Shown in pieces: positions 27,230 through 35,377 of a stretch of DNA of 64,000 nt (within the stretch, counting starts at the first letter, position 1; each line of letters starts with the position of its first letter). The stretch is taken from the NCBI GenBank assembly GCA_052034865.1, contig JBPOIC010000018.1:98428-162427 (forward strand). The letters run 5' to 3'. Made by a program: the position numbers and the translations under genes. Under the pieces are notes generated by a model. It was given only the letters and a program-made list of their open reading frames with translations. It was not told where the DNA came from and did not search any database. The DNA comes from JBPOIC01 sp052034865 (lineage in GTDB: Bacteria > UBA10199 > JADFYH01).

Positions 27230-28279
27230 ATGAACCTGGATGAAATTAAAAAAACAGTCGGTCGCTTATGTGTATTTGGTTTCGATGGAATTACGTTACC
27301 CGACTGGGTACGTGTTCTTTTAAAAGATTGGGATTTGGCTGGAGTGATTTTATTCAAGCGCAACATCGAATCGAAAGAGCAGCTTGCTGAGTTGAACCGA
27401 GAGATACGAAGCGTTCGAAAAGATCGACCGGTGTTGATTTCCGTCGATCATGAAGGCGGGCGAGTATTTCGACTACCAGCTCCTTTCACCTCCATCCCCA
27501 CGGCTCGGGAAATTGGCCGCCAGTTTCTGGAAGATCAACGCACTGCTTCCACCAACTCCTCCTCATCCTCCTCCACTTCACCAAAGCCCAGCCTTCCTTT
27601 TCGGATCGGTTCACTCATGGGACATGAATTAAAAGAGGTCGGATTCAATCTAAATTTTGCTCCTGTTCTTGATGTCGATACCCATCCCACAAACCCGATC
27701 ATCGGCGATCGCGCTTTTAGTCGCGATCCTTCAGTGGTTTCAGAAGTTGCCTTGCAGATGATCGAAGGACTGCGCTCCGAAAGCGTCATTCCCTGTGGCA
27801 AACACTTTCCCGGTCATGGAGATACCTCGCTCGACTCTCATCTCGATTTACCCGTCGTCGATCAGCCACTTAAGCGCCTTCAGTCTATCGAATTTGTCCC
27901 GTTTCAGGCGGCGATTCAGGCAAATATCGAAATGCTCATGACCGCCCATGTTGTCTATCCTGCCCTTGATCCCGAGCATCCCGCGACACTTTCCAAAAAA
28001 ATCATCACCGATGTTTTAAGAATTCAGATGGATTACAATGGGGTTATCATTTCCGATGATTTTAATATGAAGGCAATTGCCGATCGCTATCCCTTAGGCC
28101 AGGCTGCCTTGAGGTTTTGGGAAGCAGGGGGGGATTTGGCTTTGGTGTGCCGTTATCAGGAAATTTGCAAATCCATCCTTGATGAGGGTTTGAAAAAGTT
28201 GAAAGATGATAAAAACTTTCAAGCAATGCTGAGGCCTTCTCTAGACAGGGTGGAGTGTTTGATGAAAAAGCTCACGTAG
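27230..28279 (+). CDS. nagZ: Beta-N-acetylhexosaminidase NagZ (GH3)
   Basis: NagZ removes N-acetylglucosamine from anhydromuropeptides in cell-wall recycling. The protein has the full GH3 NagZ signature: LAGVILFKRNIES near residue 36, ISVDHEGGRVFRL, and then KHFPGHGDTSLDSHLDLP with the catalytic His-Asp loop. The nucleophile region is VIISDDFNMKAI. The start at 27230 (MNLDEIKKTVGRLCVFGF) fits the family better than an in-frame GTG 18 bases upstream. A Ser-rich insertion near residues 106-122 is unusual. It is the second GH3 enzyme in the window and lacks the membrane segments of the first. Confidence 0.92.
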   Translation: MNLDEIKKTVGRLCVFGFDGITLPDWVRVLLKDWDLAGVILFKRNIESKEQLAELNREIRSVRKDRPVLISVDHEGGRVFRLPAPFTSIPTAREIGRQFLEDQRTASTNSSSSSSTSPKPSLPFRIGSLMGHELKEVGFNLNFAPVLDVDTHPTNPIIGDRAFSRDPSVVSEVALQMIEGLRSESVIPCGKHFPGHGDTSLDSHLDLPVVDQPLKRLQSIEFVPFQAAIQANIEMLMTAHVVYPALDPEHPATLSKKIITDVLRIQMDYNGVIISDDFNMKAIADRYPLGQAALRFWEAGGDLALVCRYQEICKSILDEGLKKLKDDKNFQAMLRPSLDRVECLMKKLT

Positions 28280-28535
28280 GCCTCTTTAAAACACATGGTA
28301 GGCGCTAGGAGCGGGCAACAAAACTCCATAGAGGCTTCTGTACCCTTCTTGCCTCTTTTTGATCGCGAGGATTAAAGAGAAGGGCTGTTCTAAAACAATC
28401 AAAAACTTGTAGATTTGGCTGCAAAAAGGATGTTTTCCTCAAGGTTTTCGCAACTTTAATTGAAAGATCGACCGATAATTGGTTTGGATGGAAGTGGTTG
28501 TTTTTTAAGACTATTTTCTGGAGATCATTTTTTTT

Positions 28536-30041
28536 ATGTGGATTCGATTGCTCAGACAACAGGCCCCAGGTGTTGGAGGGAGTGCTCCCAAGCCGACCCA
28601 TGTCGATTCCTCTCCTCCTCCAGATTCCAAACCCCCTGCATCTGCCAAAGATACTGGTGAAGCCCAAAAACCCTCATCAGAAAAACCAGAAGCTCCCAAA
28701 AACCCGGCCGCGTCTGAGGCCGCGAAGGCAGAATCCCATTCCAGTTCAGGGGATAGCGCCCAAGACTTTGTTCAGGCCTTCGCCCAGATCAACTCGGCCG
28801 AGCTGATCAACATAGCTAACGACCTCTATGCCGCTGGTACCGATGATGCCTTAACGAGCGATTCTTCCTCCGATATCCGTTCCGACAATTCTCCCTCCAG
28901 TCTCAAAGAGCAGGAAAAAGCAAAAAACCGACAAGCCGATCGTCAGCAACAGCGGGCGGATGATAATCGGATGATGGACATGCAGCAGCGCTTTAAGGCT
29001 CTCATGTCCAATGAACAGCGCTCTCAAAAAACAGAAGATAAACGCCACGACGATGTCCATCAGGAAAAACAGGTCAAAGAGGGTAAAAAGGCCGAAAAAT
29101 TTTTAAGGGCGAATGGTGATCGACTTCAAAAAGATTATTCCGGGGCCGACTGGAAAAAAGCCAACTTTGGTCTCAAGCTTCCCAAAGGTTATCAGGCCTT
29201 TATGGAAGGAGGGCCGCGTGGAAAAACTCTCTTTTTAAATACCCAGCAGGCCTTAAAAGGTCAGGGCGAGATGAGTCCTGAAGATGCTGCCCTGCATGAG
29301 GCTTTGCATTCCGATGGAAAAGACAGCTCTCCCCAAAAAACGGCCAAACAGGGTCAGGCCGGGGCCTTACAAGCCCAAAAAAAGATGGCCAAACAGTTGG
29401 GGATGACCGGTGGCAAAGAAACCGATGAGGCCGAAGAGGTTTTAAATCTGGCCGAAGAAGAAGGCGCCGAAGAAATCGGCGAGGGTGAAGATGGGTTGGC
29501 TGCTTTGAGACGGGCGATGGGCGCCAAGGCTTTTAAAGCCAAGGGAAAAGAAGGTGAAGAAGGCGAGGTTCAGGAGCAGCTTTGGAGCACATTCGGAGAA
29601 GCGATTGAGAGCCACACGGCTTTATTTGTGGCGGCCGATAATGCCGAAAGTGCCGAGCTCGTTTCCCAGGCGAATTTCGCCGGGGCCGTCATTATGGGGG
29701 CTGCGATTCACCTGAAAACGAAAGGTGGACGTCTTAATTACTCGGGAACCTCCCACCATGGCCTTCCCATTCCCAGCGGCGATGAAGCCTTAGATATCGG
29801 TCGCGACCAGGTCGTTGCCGGTTTCGAGCGCGATATCGGTCAGTTGGGTGTCGAGACGGTTTTTGTGAATGGTCAACGCTTTGAGCTCGCCAATCCCGAA
29901 GATGAACAAAAATTAAAAGCCCTCATTCAGGAAAACCCCGATCTTTATCAAGTCATTCAGGATTTACGTGAAGCGATGCGCGAAGGCCGCTTTTACCGCA
30001 CCTGCCTGGGCCTCATGGAAGATAGCGCCGGACGGGCATGA
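28536..30041 (+). CDS. Large unrecognised protein with Pro-rich N-terminus and HEALH motif
   Basis: The 501-residue protein has no signal peptide. Residues about 9-70 are Pro/Ser/Lys/Glu-rich and probably unstructured, followed by a charged coiled-coil-like part to about residue 200. A compact segment then has LPKGYQAFMEGGPRGKTLFL and, at residues 254-258, HEALH, which fits the HExxH zinc-peptidase motif; a downstream third ligand cannot be fixed by eye. An acidic linker and a C-terminal alpha/beta part (VETVFVNGQRFELANPEDE) complete it. A GGAG lies about 13 bases before the ATG. It is near the even larger unrecognised gene at 31.2 kb. A toxin or secreted-effector role is possible but not shown. 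Confidence 0.6.
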   Translation: MWIRLLRQQAPGVGGSAPKPTHVDSSPPPDSKPPASAKDTGEAQKPSSEKPEAPKNPAASEAAKAESHSSSGDSAQDFVQAFAQINSAELINIANDLYAAGTDDALTSDSSSDIRSDNSPSSLKEQEKAKNRQADRQQQRADDNRMMDMQQRFKALMSNEQRSQKTEDKRHDDVHQEKQVKEGKKAEKFLRANGDRLQKDYSGADWKKANFGLKLPKGYQAFMEGGPRGKTLFLNTQQALKGQGEMSPEDAALHEALHSDGKDSSPQKTAKQGQAGALQAQKKMAKQLGMTGGKETDEAEEVLNLAEEEGAEEIGEGEDGLAALRRAMGAKAFKAKGKEGEEGEVQEQLWSTFGEAIESHTALFVAADNAESAELVSQANFAGAVIMGAAIHLKTKGGRLNYSGTSHHGLPIPSGDEALDIGRDQVVAGFERDIGQLGVETVFVNGQRFELANPEDEQKLKALIQENPDLYQVIQDLREAMREGRFYRTCLGLMEDSAGRA

Positions 30042-30190
30042 GGGAGTCTCCAAAAATTCCCCATTGGCGAGCCTTGCCACGGGGGTTTTTAAGAGGTTCC
30101 AAAAAGGGTACATAAATAGAGATTTCCATAACTTGAGGCACAACTTTAGGGTTTTGTGAGGCGATAAGGGGGGAGAGATAGATATTGTTT

Positions 30191-30396
30191 GAGGGCCCAG
30201 TTGGATCGCCCCTACAGTTAAATTGAAATAAGTCCAGTTGTAGGGGCGAGGCATGCCTCGCCCTAATTTGATGAATGGGTGATAGTTTGAGGTTTGCGGC
30301 ATGGGTAAAGGGCATCCGCCTCAGGCGGATGCCCCCACGCCAAGATTGAAATCAAATTGAAATAATATGTCTGTAGGGGCGAGGCATGCCTCGCCC
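30191..30396. repeat. Cluster of four REP palindromes upstream of the RAYT gene
   Basis: Four palindromes lie within about 200 bases: GAGGGCCCAGTTGGATCGCCCCTAC (30191-30215, degenerate arm), GTAGGGGCGAGGCATGCCTCGCCC (30240-30263), GGGCATCCGCCTCAGGCGGATGCCC (30310-30334, second family) and GTAGGGGCGAGGCATGCCTCGCCC again (30373-30396). The first pair is joined by an A/T-rich spacer containing TTAAATTGAAATAA, which recurs at 31.06 kb. The 426-base gap 30042-30467 holds only these and no gene. Confidence 0.85.
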
Positions 30397-30467
30397 GATT
30401 CGTTAGATCTGAAAATTCAGGGTGGCGCCCCTTCGGCAGATCACCCATCAATAGCCATTTCGAAATA

Positions 30468-31070
30468 ATGAAAAATAGAAAATCGCTACGGTTACGCAGT
30501 TATGATTATTCTAGAGAAGGAGGATATTTCATCACCGTCACTGCTGCGAAAGGCGAAGGGTTGTTTGGAGAAATAAAAGAAGATTTGGTAATTTTAAATC
30601 GTTTCGGAAAAATAGTGGAATCCTGTTGGATGGCTATTCCAGAGCACTTTGAAAATGTGATTTTAGATGAGTTTATTTTGATGCCAAATCATTTGCATGG
30701 CATTTTCTTTCTTTCCTCAAATCGTCCAGTCACAAGAAAGTTTTCTGAAGAAAAGGGTGAATACGATCTGAAGAGAAAAAGTGAAAGTGGTGCTGTCTCA
30801 GGATCAATCGGCGCAATCATTGGATCTTTCAAATCTGCATCTGCAAAACAGATCAACGCATATCGGGCAAGTCCAGGATCTCCAGTTTGGCAGCGCAATT
30901 ACTATGATCATGTTATTCGAAGCGATGAGTCACTCAACAAAATAAGAGAATATATTCGCGCCAATCCTACCCGATGGGCGATGAAAGCGGCGCATCCCGA
31001 AATGAGACAACCAAAAAACAAAGGATTGTTTGAGGGCGACCCGGTGGGATCGCCCCTACAGTTAAATTGA
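30468..31070 (+). CDS. REP-associated tyrosine transposase (RAYT, IS200/TnpA_REP family)
   Basis: The 200-residue protein starts RKSLRLRSYDYSREGGYFIT, then VTAAKGEGLFGEI, and carries the HUH motif in LMPNHLHGIFFL (residues about 71-82), as in RAYT/Y1-transposases that nick and mobilise REP elements. WQRNYYDHVIRSDESLNKIREYI contains the catalytic tyrosine region; the family Tyr is likely within NYYDHVI. The C-terminus (KNKGLFEGDPVGSPLQLN) is translated from the first arm of the REP pair at 31032-31058. It is flanked by REP palindromes on both sides, the expected arrangement for a resident RAYT. Confidence 0.92.
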   Translation: MKNRKSLRLRSYDYSREGGYFITVTAAKGEGLFGEIKEDLVILNRFGKIVESCWMAIPEHFENVILDEFILMPNHLHGIFFLSSNRPVTRKFSEEKGEYDLKRKSESGAVSGSIGAIIGSFKSASAKQINAYRASPGSPVWQRNYYDHVIRSDESLNKIREYIRANPTRWAMKAAHPEMRQPKNKGLFEGDPVGSPLQLN

Positions 31071-31107
31071 AATAAATCCAATTGTAGGGGCGAGGCATGC
31101 CTCGCCC
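31032..31107. repeat. REP pair overlapping the RAYT 3' end
   Basis: GAGGGCGACCCGGTGGGATCGCCCCTAC (31032-31059) and GTAGGGGCGAGGCATGCCTCGCCC (31084-31107) are separated by TTAAATTGAAATAAATCCAA. The same two-part unit, with small changes, is at 30191-30263, so the RAYT gene is bracketed by two direct copies of a roughly 75-base REP doublet. A further hairpin (AGGGCGAT and ATCGCCCT) lies at 31127-31151. Confidence 0.85.
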
Positions 31108-31167
31108 GATTAAACAAAACAGAACATCCAGGGCGATCCCAACAAATCGCCCTCACCCGAGGCCCCT

Positions 31168-34100
31168 ATGACCTTTCATTATGACAGCGACGATTTAGGA
31201 TACGAACTTGGCTACGATCTCACCTCAACCACCCCTGCTACCGAATCTCTCAAATTAGATGGCGAAGAGGTGAGGGGGAAATATTCGATGGATCCAGCTC
31301 CTCCAGTACGCCCAACTCCACCTGCTCCTCCTCCAACTTCTCCTGCACCTGCTGCGCCCCCTCCTGCTGCTACTCCCGCTGACGGTGATAAGCCCGTTGG
31401 GATTGGGGGTGGAACACCGTTACCTATAAATTTGCCTTTTCCAAAAATATCAAGTGCAAAACCAGATCAAAAAGCACCTGCACCCAAAGGGGTGTCTGCA
31501 TCTCCGCCCGCCGCCCCAGGTGCGCCGACAGCGAACCCTTTACCACCGCCGCCCCGGCCTGGTTTACCCGCAATGAGCACCGATCAAATCAATATCAAGG
31601 CAAATCTTGAAAAATCAGGCGGTGTAAGTAGCGCAGTGACAAATGCCAAAACGAATGAAGAAAAAGTGGTGGTTTATCTTCAGGAAAAAGGAATGCCGGA
31701 GGTTCAGGTTAAGGCCTTTTTAAATACCTTTCCACCTTCAGGACCCAAACGAGAGGAGGCCCTGGCGCAGTATTTACCCGCAAAAACTCCCTTAAAGCCG
31801 GGACAACCAGATTCACGCCCCGAGAATCGTCGCCTCGAAAATCTCACTCCTGAGCAAATTAATCAGACTACAAGAGAACGTATTTTAAAAAATGCGATTC
31901 AGAACGCGCGCGATTCGAAACTCACTCCTCTATCTCTTTATCAACACCTGGTGACGCATGGGGTCTTGAAGAAAAAAACTAAAGATGGTTCGAACGTCGA
32001 TCTCAATCAGCCTGAAAGCAACGAGTGGAAAAGCGAAGAAGCTAAGGTGGCGGGTTGGATGGGATCTTTGTCGGCAGATCTTTCAGATGATAAGCTGAAC
32101 GAGAAATCCAAAATGCCCGCTTATCGAACAGGAAATGCGAAGCTTACGACCGATTCAGTTTGGGCAGATAGAAAGCAAGCGGTGCGTCAGCGCTACTTCA
32201 TTGAAGAAGAAGTGTCCGCACCCAATCCCACATTAAATTTAGCAAATGTGACTGGCCTTTCTGTGCGTGAAGAGAAATTAAAACAGACCTTGGCGGAGCT
32301 ATACGCTTTCGATACTTCTGGGAAAAATAATATCCAGGAAAAAGTGAATGTTTTCATGAGTGTAGCCCCAGACGATTTAGGCCAGAGGATGGATTGGCTT
32401 AAATCAACCCAGGAGAAGCTGGAAACCTATAAAAAAACCATTCCACAAGATTCTGCTGTTAGAGCTGCAGGAGGCTGGAATGTCTCAAAAGATCTGCAAA
32501 GAGTTCTGGATGATGACTTGTCACAAAGACGATTCAATACCTACAAATCTCTAGGTATCCAGAGTGTCAACACGATCGAAGGGCACCGTGCGCACCTTGA
32601 AAAACTGCCTCCGGAAGAAAGAGCCCTAAACGTTAAATCACTCGAAGCCATTGATGTTTCGCAAAAATACTTTCCTGGCATTTCCAATAACGATTTTTCT
32701 GCGGGTTTTGGAAGAAGGGAAGGTACGAATGGTTCTGCTCGTCCGGCTACCGCTGGAGAACTCGATCTGGAGCTGGGTCGCTTGAATGCGATTCGGGAGT
32801 TAAACGAAACACTGAAAGCCGCGGGTTACAACGATCCGATCCAAAGAAGAAAGATTCGAGAATCTTTAAGATTTGAATCCCAGGGAAAAGCAGTGTCGCT
32901 TTCTGATGCCAAGCCCGAAGATATTAAACAGTGGGCTCAAAAAATTGAGATAAGTACGCCAGAGCAGCGTGAGAGATTTTTAGGAAATGAAGCATTTAAA
33001 AAATGGACAGACGATTATGCCGCCGAGCACCGACTTTCGAAAGACATCGCCAAGTCGCAGATCATTGAAAAGTATGGTCTTAAAGTAGATGCGGATGGAG
33101 ATACACATTTAAAGGACGTGCAGGAGGCGAAGCAGAGAATGAAAAATGAGCTGAGCCTTTTGAGTCAGCAGAAAAGCCGCGCTGTTGGAAGCAAACTTTC
33201 CCCAAAATTCGTCGACGCTTATGTCGCACGTTATAACGATCCTAAAAAAGCCAAGGCGGACCCCCTCTTTAAAGGGCCTCTCGATGCAGAAAAAGTGCGT
33301 GAAAAATTTGCTCGCGAAACCGTTCAGCCGGCATGGGATGAATTGATTTCCCGTGGCAATACTCCCCAAGAAGCTGCTGATTATTTAGCGAAAGCAAAAG
33401 GCTGGCCGCTTAAGAAAAATGGAAAAGGAGAATACGTTTCCATTAAAAATGGAAAAGAGGTTCCGGTCGGATCTAAAGAATCACCTACAATCGATCTTTC
33501 TCGTGTGAAAACAGATGATGATTTGGTGAGGTTCGATGAAGATTCAAAAGAAATTCTCAAAAGCCAGATGTCTCCTGGAGAGTTAAGGCTTGCCTCACAA
33601 CGAGCCGCTGTTGAAGAAAAATTCAAAGCTGCGAAGCCCCACCCTGAGTGGAGAGAAGAAGCTGAAGCTCACCTGAAGGCGAAATCTTCTTCGAAGATGG
33701 ATCCCGCCAGGCTTGATGCAGAGCTATTCGATAAAAATGGGAAGCCAAAAACGATTAGCCAAGCGATAGTAAGAGAATTTGGGAATGATATCGGAGCGGC
33801 AAGTCGTGGTGAGCTTTCGTTCGATGAGTTCTTTAAGCATACTGAACAACGCCTTGAAAATGCCGATGCTTACACCAGGGTGGAAGTGAAAAAATTAATG
33901 TCAGGTGCTTTTGCCAATGTTGCAGAGAATCAACTCACCACTCCCCCCCTCTCTTACAGTAAAGACAAAGCAACGGCTCTTTTGATCGCCAAAGGGATTT
34001 TGCAGTCAGATGGAAGCCCAAACACGAATTGCGATCTGAGCCAGATGAGGACAGTGGCAAACGAGATTAATCAGTCCAGGGCTAAAGTTTCTGCATTTGG

Positions 34101-34917
34101 AGATCTCGAAGAAGTTCAATCAGAAGAATATAAAGGCCCAGCGAAAGCCCTGCATACTTTGATTACCGATCGTGCCAAAAAGAAATTTGAAGGAATTGCT
34201 TTGTATCAACAGCAGAGAACGGCAGCCAAAAATCTTGCCAATCCTGATTTGCAGCTTGATCCCCGAATTCGGGCAAGATTGCTGGGGGCATTTGCTGGTG
34301 AGCCCTCTGCTGTGCTCCAAAAAGATCCCACCGCACTCGAGAAATTAAACCATCTTAATTCGAGAATTAGAGAAGCAGAGGGAAATAAAGCGGCTATGAC
34401 TGCTTTGGGAAAAGAGTTGCATGATGAGGCGATGAAGATTGATCCGACACTGGAGCTTGATACTTTTGGAAGGCAGCTTCTCAACCTTTCTGAAACAGAA
34501 GCAGAAATTGAGCACCTTAGAAAAGATCCTAAATCCCCGCATAATAAGACACCCACTCAAGGTGGTGTGAATATGGATCCTATCCTTCAGCATCAAAATA
34601 GTCGGGATTCCATCAATGATCAACTGGATGCCTCCATGAAAAACATCCATGATCGTGAAGCAGCAGATGAGCAGTTTCTTTATGCCCAGGTTAAGGATAT
34701 GAGAGATTTTGCTCTCAGATCTAAACAACATGAAGATCAGATAAAAATGCAAAAAGAACAAGCGATGATGCAGTTCATCCAGGCTATGATCCAAACCATG
34801 CAGCAAAACTCTCCCATGTCCCAAATTGGTGCTCTTTGGCAGGGACTGCAGGGGCAGTTCTCGATGGCTCAGGCGATTATTGGTCGTGGCGGTGGAGGTG
34901 GCGGAAGAAGAGGTTAA
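31168..34917 (+). CDS. Very large unrecognised protein, Pro-rich N-terminus, helical body, Gly-rich tail
   Basis: The 1249-residue protein has no signal peptide and matches no family I know. Residues about 44-140 are rich in Pro and Ala; residues about 145-1150 are mostly charged helices with coiled-coil character. The last 100 residues are Met/Gln-rich helices (KMQKEQAMMQFIQAMIQTMQ) ending GRGGGGGGRRG. No membrane segment is seen. The start is not supported by a strong ribosome binding site. It is followed at once by a strong terminator and a MITE. With the 28.5-kb gene it forms an accessory block around the RAYT element. A structural, scaffold or effector role is conceivable; none is shown by sequence. 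Confidence 0.6.
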   Translation: MTFHYDSDDLGYELGYDLTSTTPATESLKLDGEEVRGKYSMDPAPPVRPTPPAPPPTSPAPAAPPPAATPADGDKPVGIGGGTPLPINLPFPKISSAKPDQKAPAPKGVSASPPAAPGAPTANPLPPPPRPGLPAMSTDQINIKANLEKSGGVSSAVTNAKTNEEKVVVYLQEKGMPEVQVKAFLNTFPPSGPKREEALAQYLPAKTPLKPGQPDSRPENRRLENLTPEQINQTTRERILKNAIQNARDSKLTPLSLYQHLVTHGVLKKKTKDGSNVDLNQPESNEWKSEEAKVAGWMGSLSADLSDDKLNEKSKMPAYRTGNAKLTTDSVWADRKQAVRQRYFIEEEVSAPNPTLNLANVTGLSVREEKLKQTLAELYAFDTSGKNNIQEKVNVFMSVAPDDLGQRMDWLKSTQEKLETYKKTIPQDSAVRAAGGWNVSKDLQRVLDDDLSQRRFNTYKSLGIQSVNTIEGHRAHLEKLPPEERALNVKSLEAIDVSQKYFPGISNNDFSAGFGRREGTNGSARPATAGELDLELGRLNAIRELNETLKAAGYNDPIQRRKIRESLRFESQGKAVSLSDAKPEDIKQWAQKIEISTPEQRERFLGNEAFKKWTDDYAAEHRLSKDIAKSQIIEKYGLKVDADGDTHLKDVQEAKQRMKNELSLLSQQKSRAVGSKLSPKFVDAYVARYNDPKKAKADPLFKGPLDAEKVREKFARETVQPAWDELISRGNTPQEAADYLAKAKGWPLKKNGKGEYVSIKNGKEVPVGSKESPTIDLSRVKTDDDLVRFDEDSKEILKSQMSPGELRLASQRAAVEEKFKAAKPHPEWREEAEAHLKAKSSSKMDPARLDAELFDKNGKPKTISQAIVREFGNDIGAASRGELSFDEFFKHTEQRLENADAYTRVEVKKLMSGAFANVAENQLTTPPLSYSKDKATALLIAKGILQSDGSPNTNCDLSQMRTVANEINQSRAKVSAFGDLEEVQSEEYKGPAKALHTLITDRAKKKFEGIALYQQQRTAAKNLANPDLQLDPRIRARLLGAFAGEPSAVLQKDPTALEKLNHLNSRIREAEGNKAAMTALGKELHDEAMKIDPTLELDTFGRQLLNLSETEAEIEHLRKDPKSPHNKTPTQGGVNMDPILQHQNSRDSINDQLDASMKNIHDREAADEQFLYAQVKDMRDFALRSKQHEDQIKMQKEQAMMQFIQAMIQTMQQNSPMSQIGALWQGLQGQFSMAQAIIGRGGGGGGRRG

Positions 34918-34940
34918 GCTCTTTCATCCACAAAAAATTA

Positions 34941-34977
34941 AAAAGGCATCGAGCCGAAAGGTTCGATGCCTTTTTTT
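34941..34977 (+). terminator. Strong Rho-independent terminator
   Basis: AAAAGGCATCGAGCC-GAAA-GGTTCGATGCC followed by seven T residues, a GC-rich stem with a GAAA tetraloop, directly downstream of the large gene ending at 34917. The A-run on the left side makes it likely bidirectional. Confidence 0.92.
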
Positions 34978-34981
34978 ATGC

Positions 34982-35132
34982 TTAGAGCATGTTTTGAAAG
35001 CTGCTGCGCAGCCAGCTGGCTTTGTTGGGCACCACAAAAATCCTCACGTGTTCAGGATACGCTCCGGGTTTTTGGGGCCCCGCCCGCCTTGCCATCCGGC
35101 CGCTCGCGACGCTTTCCAAACACGCTCTTAGA
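34982..35132. mobile_element. MITE of about 150 bases with imperfect 20-base terminal inverted repeats
   Basis: The left end TTAGAGCATGTTTTGAAAGC and the right end GCTTTCCAAACACGCTCTTA are inverted copies with a few mismatches. The interior is GC-rich and has no coding frame of note. It lies directly after a terminator, a typical landing site for small non-autonomous elements. No transposase with these ends is in the window. Confidence 0.7.
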
Positions 35133-35158
35133 AATAACAGCGATTGGATTTTGTCTGG

Positions 35159-35330
35159 AGAAGAAGGCGAGGCATGCCTCGCCACTACAGGCATTATTTC
35201 AATTTGATTTCAATCTTGGCGTAGGGGCAACGCATGCGTTGCGCTTAACCCCTGTCACAAACCTCAAAGCATCCATCCATTCATCTTGCACAATATTCGA
35301 AAATAAAGGCGAAGCCTGACTCGCCACTAG
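35159..35330. repeat. Three degenerate REP palindromes
   Basis: AAGGCGAGGCATGCCTCGCC (near 35163-35181), GTAGGGGCAACGCATGCGTTGCGC (35221-35244) and AAGGCGAAGCCTGACTCGCC (near 35307-35326) are related to the main REP family but with changed stems, one keeping pairing by compensating changes (CAACGCATGCGTTG). The rest of the interval to the RDD gene holds nothing else that I recognise. Confidence 0.75.
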
Positions 35331-35377
35331 AAGATAGGTTTTGTCCTAAATTCGGCTGAAGCCAAACTTCAAATAAA

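Noticed and set aside
28280..28535. Possible sigma-54 element or motif copy before the 28.5-kb gene
   Set aside because: CGACCGATAATTGG near 28470 only partly resembles the motif and no GG-N10-GC element with a usable -24 box is found.
30191..30396. Regularly repeated palindromes that resemble a CRISPR array
   Set aside because: The spacing is irregular, two different palindrome families are mixed, no cas gene is present, and the units match the REP/RAYT pattern.
30413..30430. A GG-N10-GC element (TGGCGCCCCTTCGGCA) before the RAYT gene
   Set aside because: The -24 and -12 boxes have several mismatches and no shared motif pair lies upstream; it falls in a REP-rich region and is probably chance.
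34345..34824. 159-codon minus-strand frame within the 1249-residue gene
   Set aside because: His/Leu/Phe-rich antisense composition and no start signal; the plus-strand frame is continuous.
34941..34980. GGTTCGA sequence resembling a tRNA T-loop
   Set aside because: It is the right arm of a perfect terminator stem with a T tract; no cloverleaf can be drawn.
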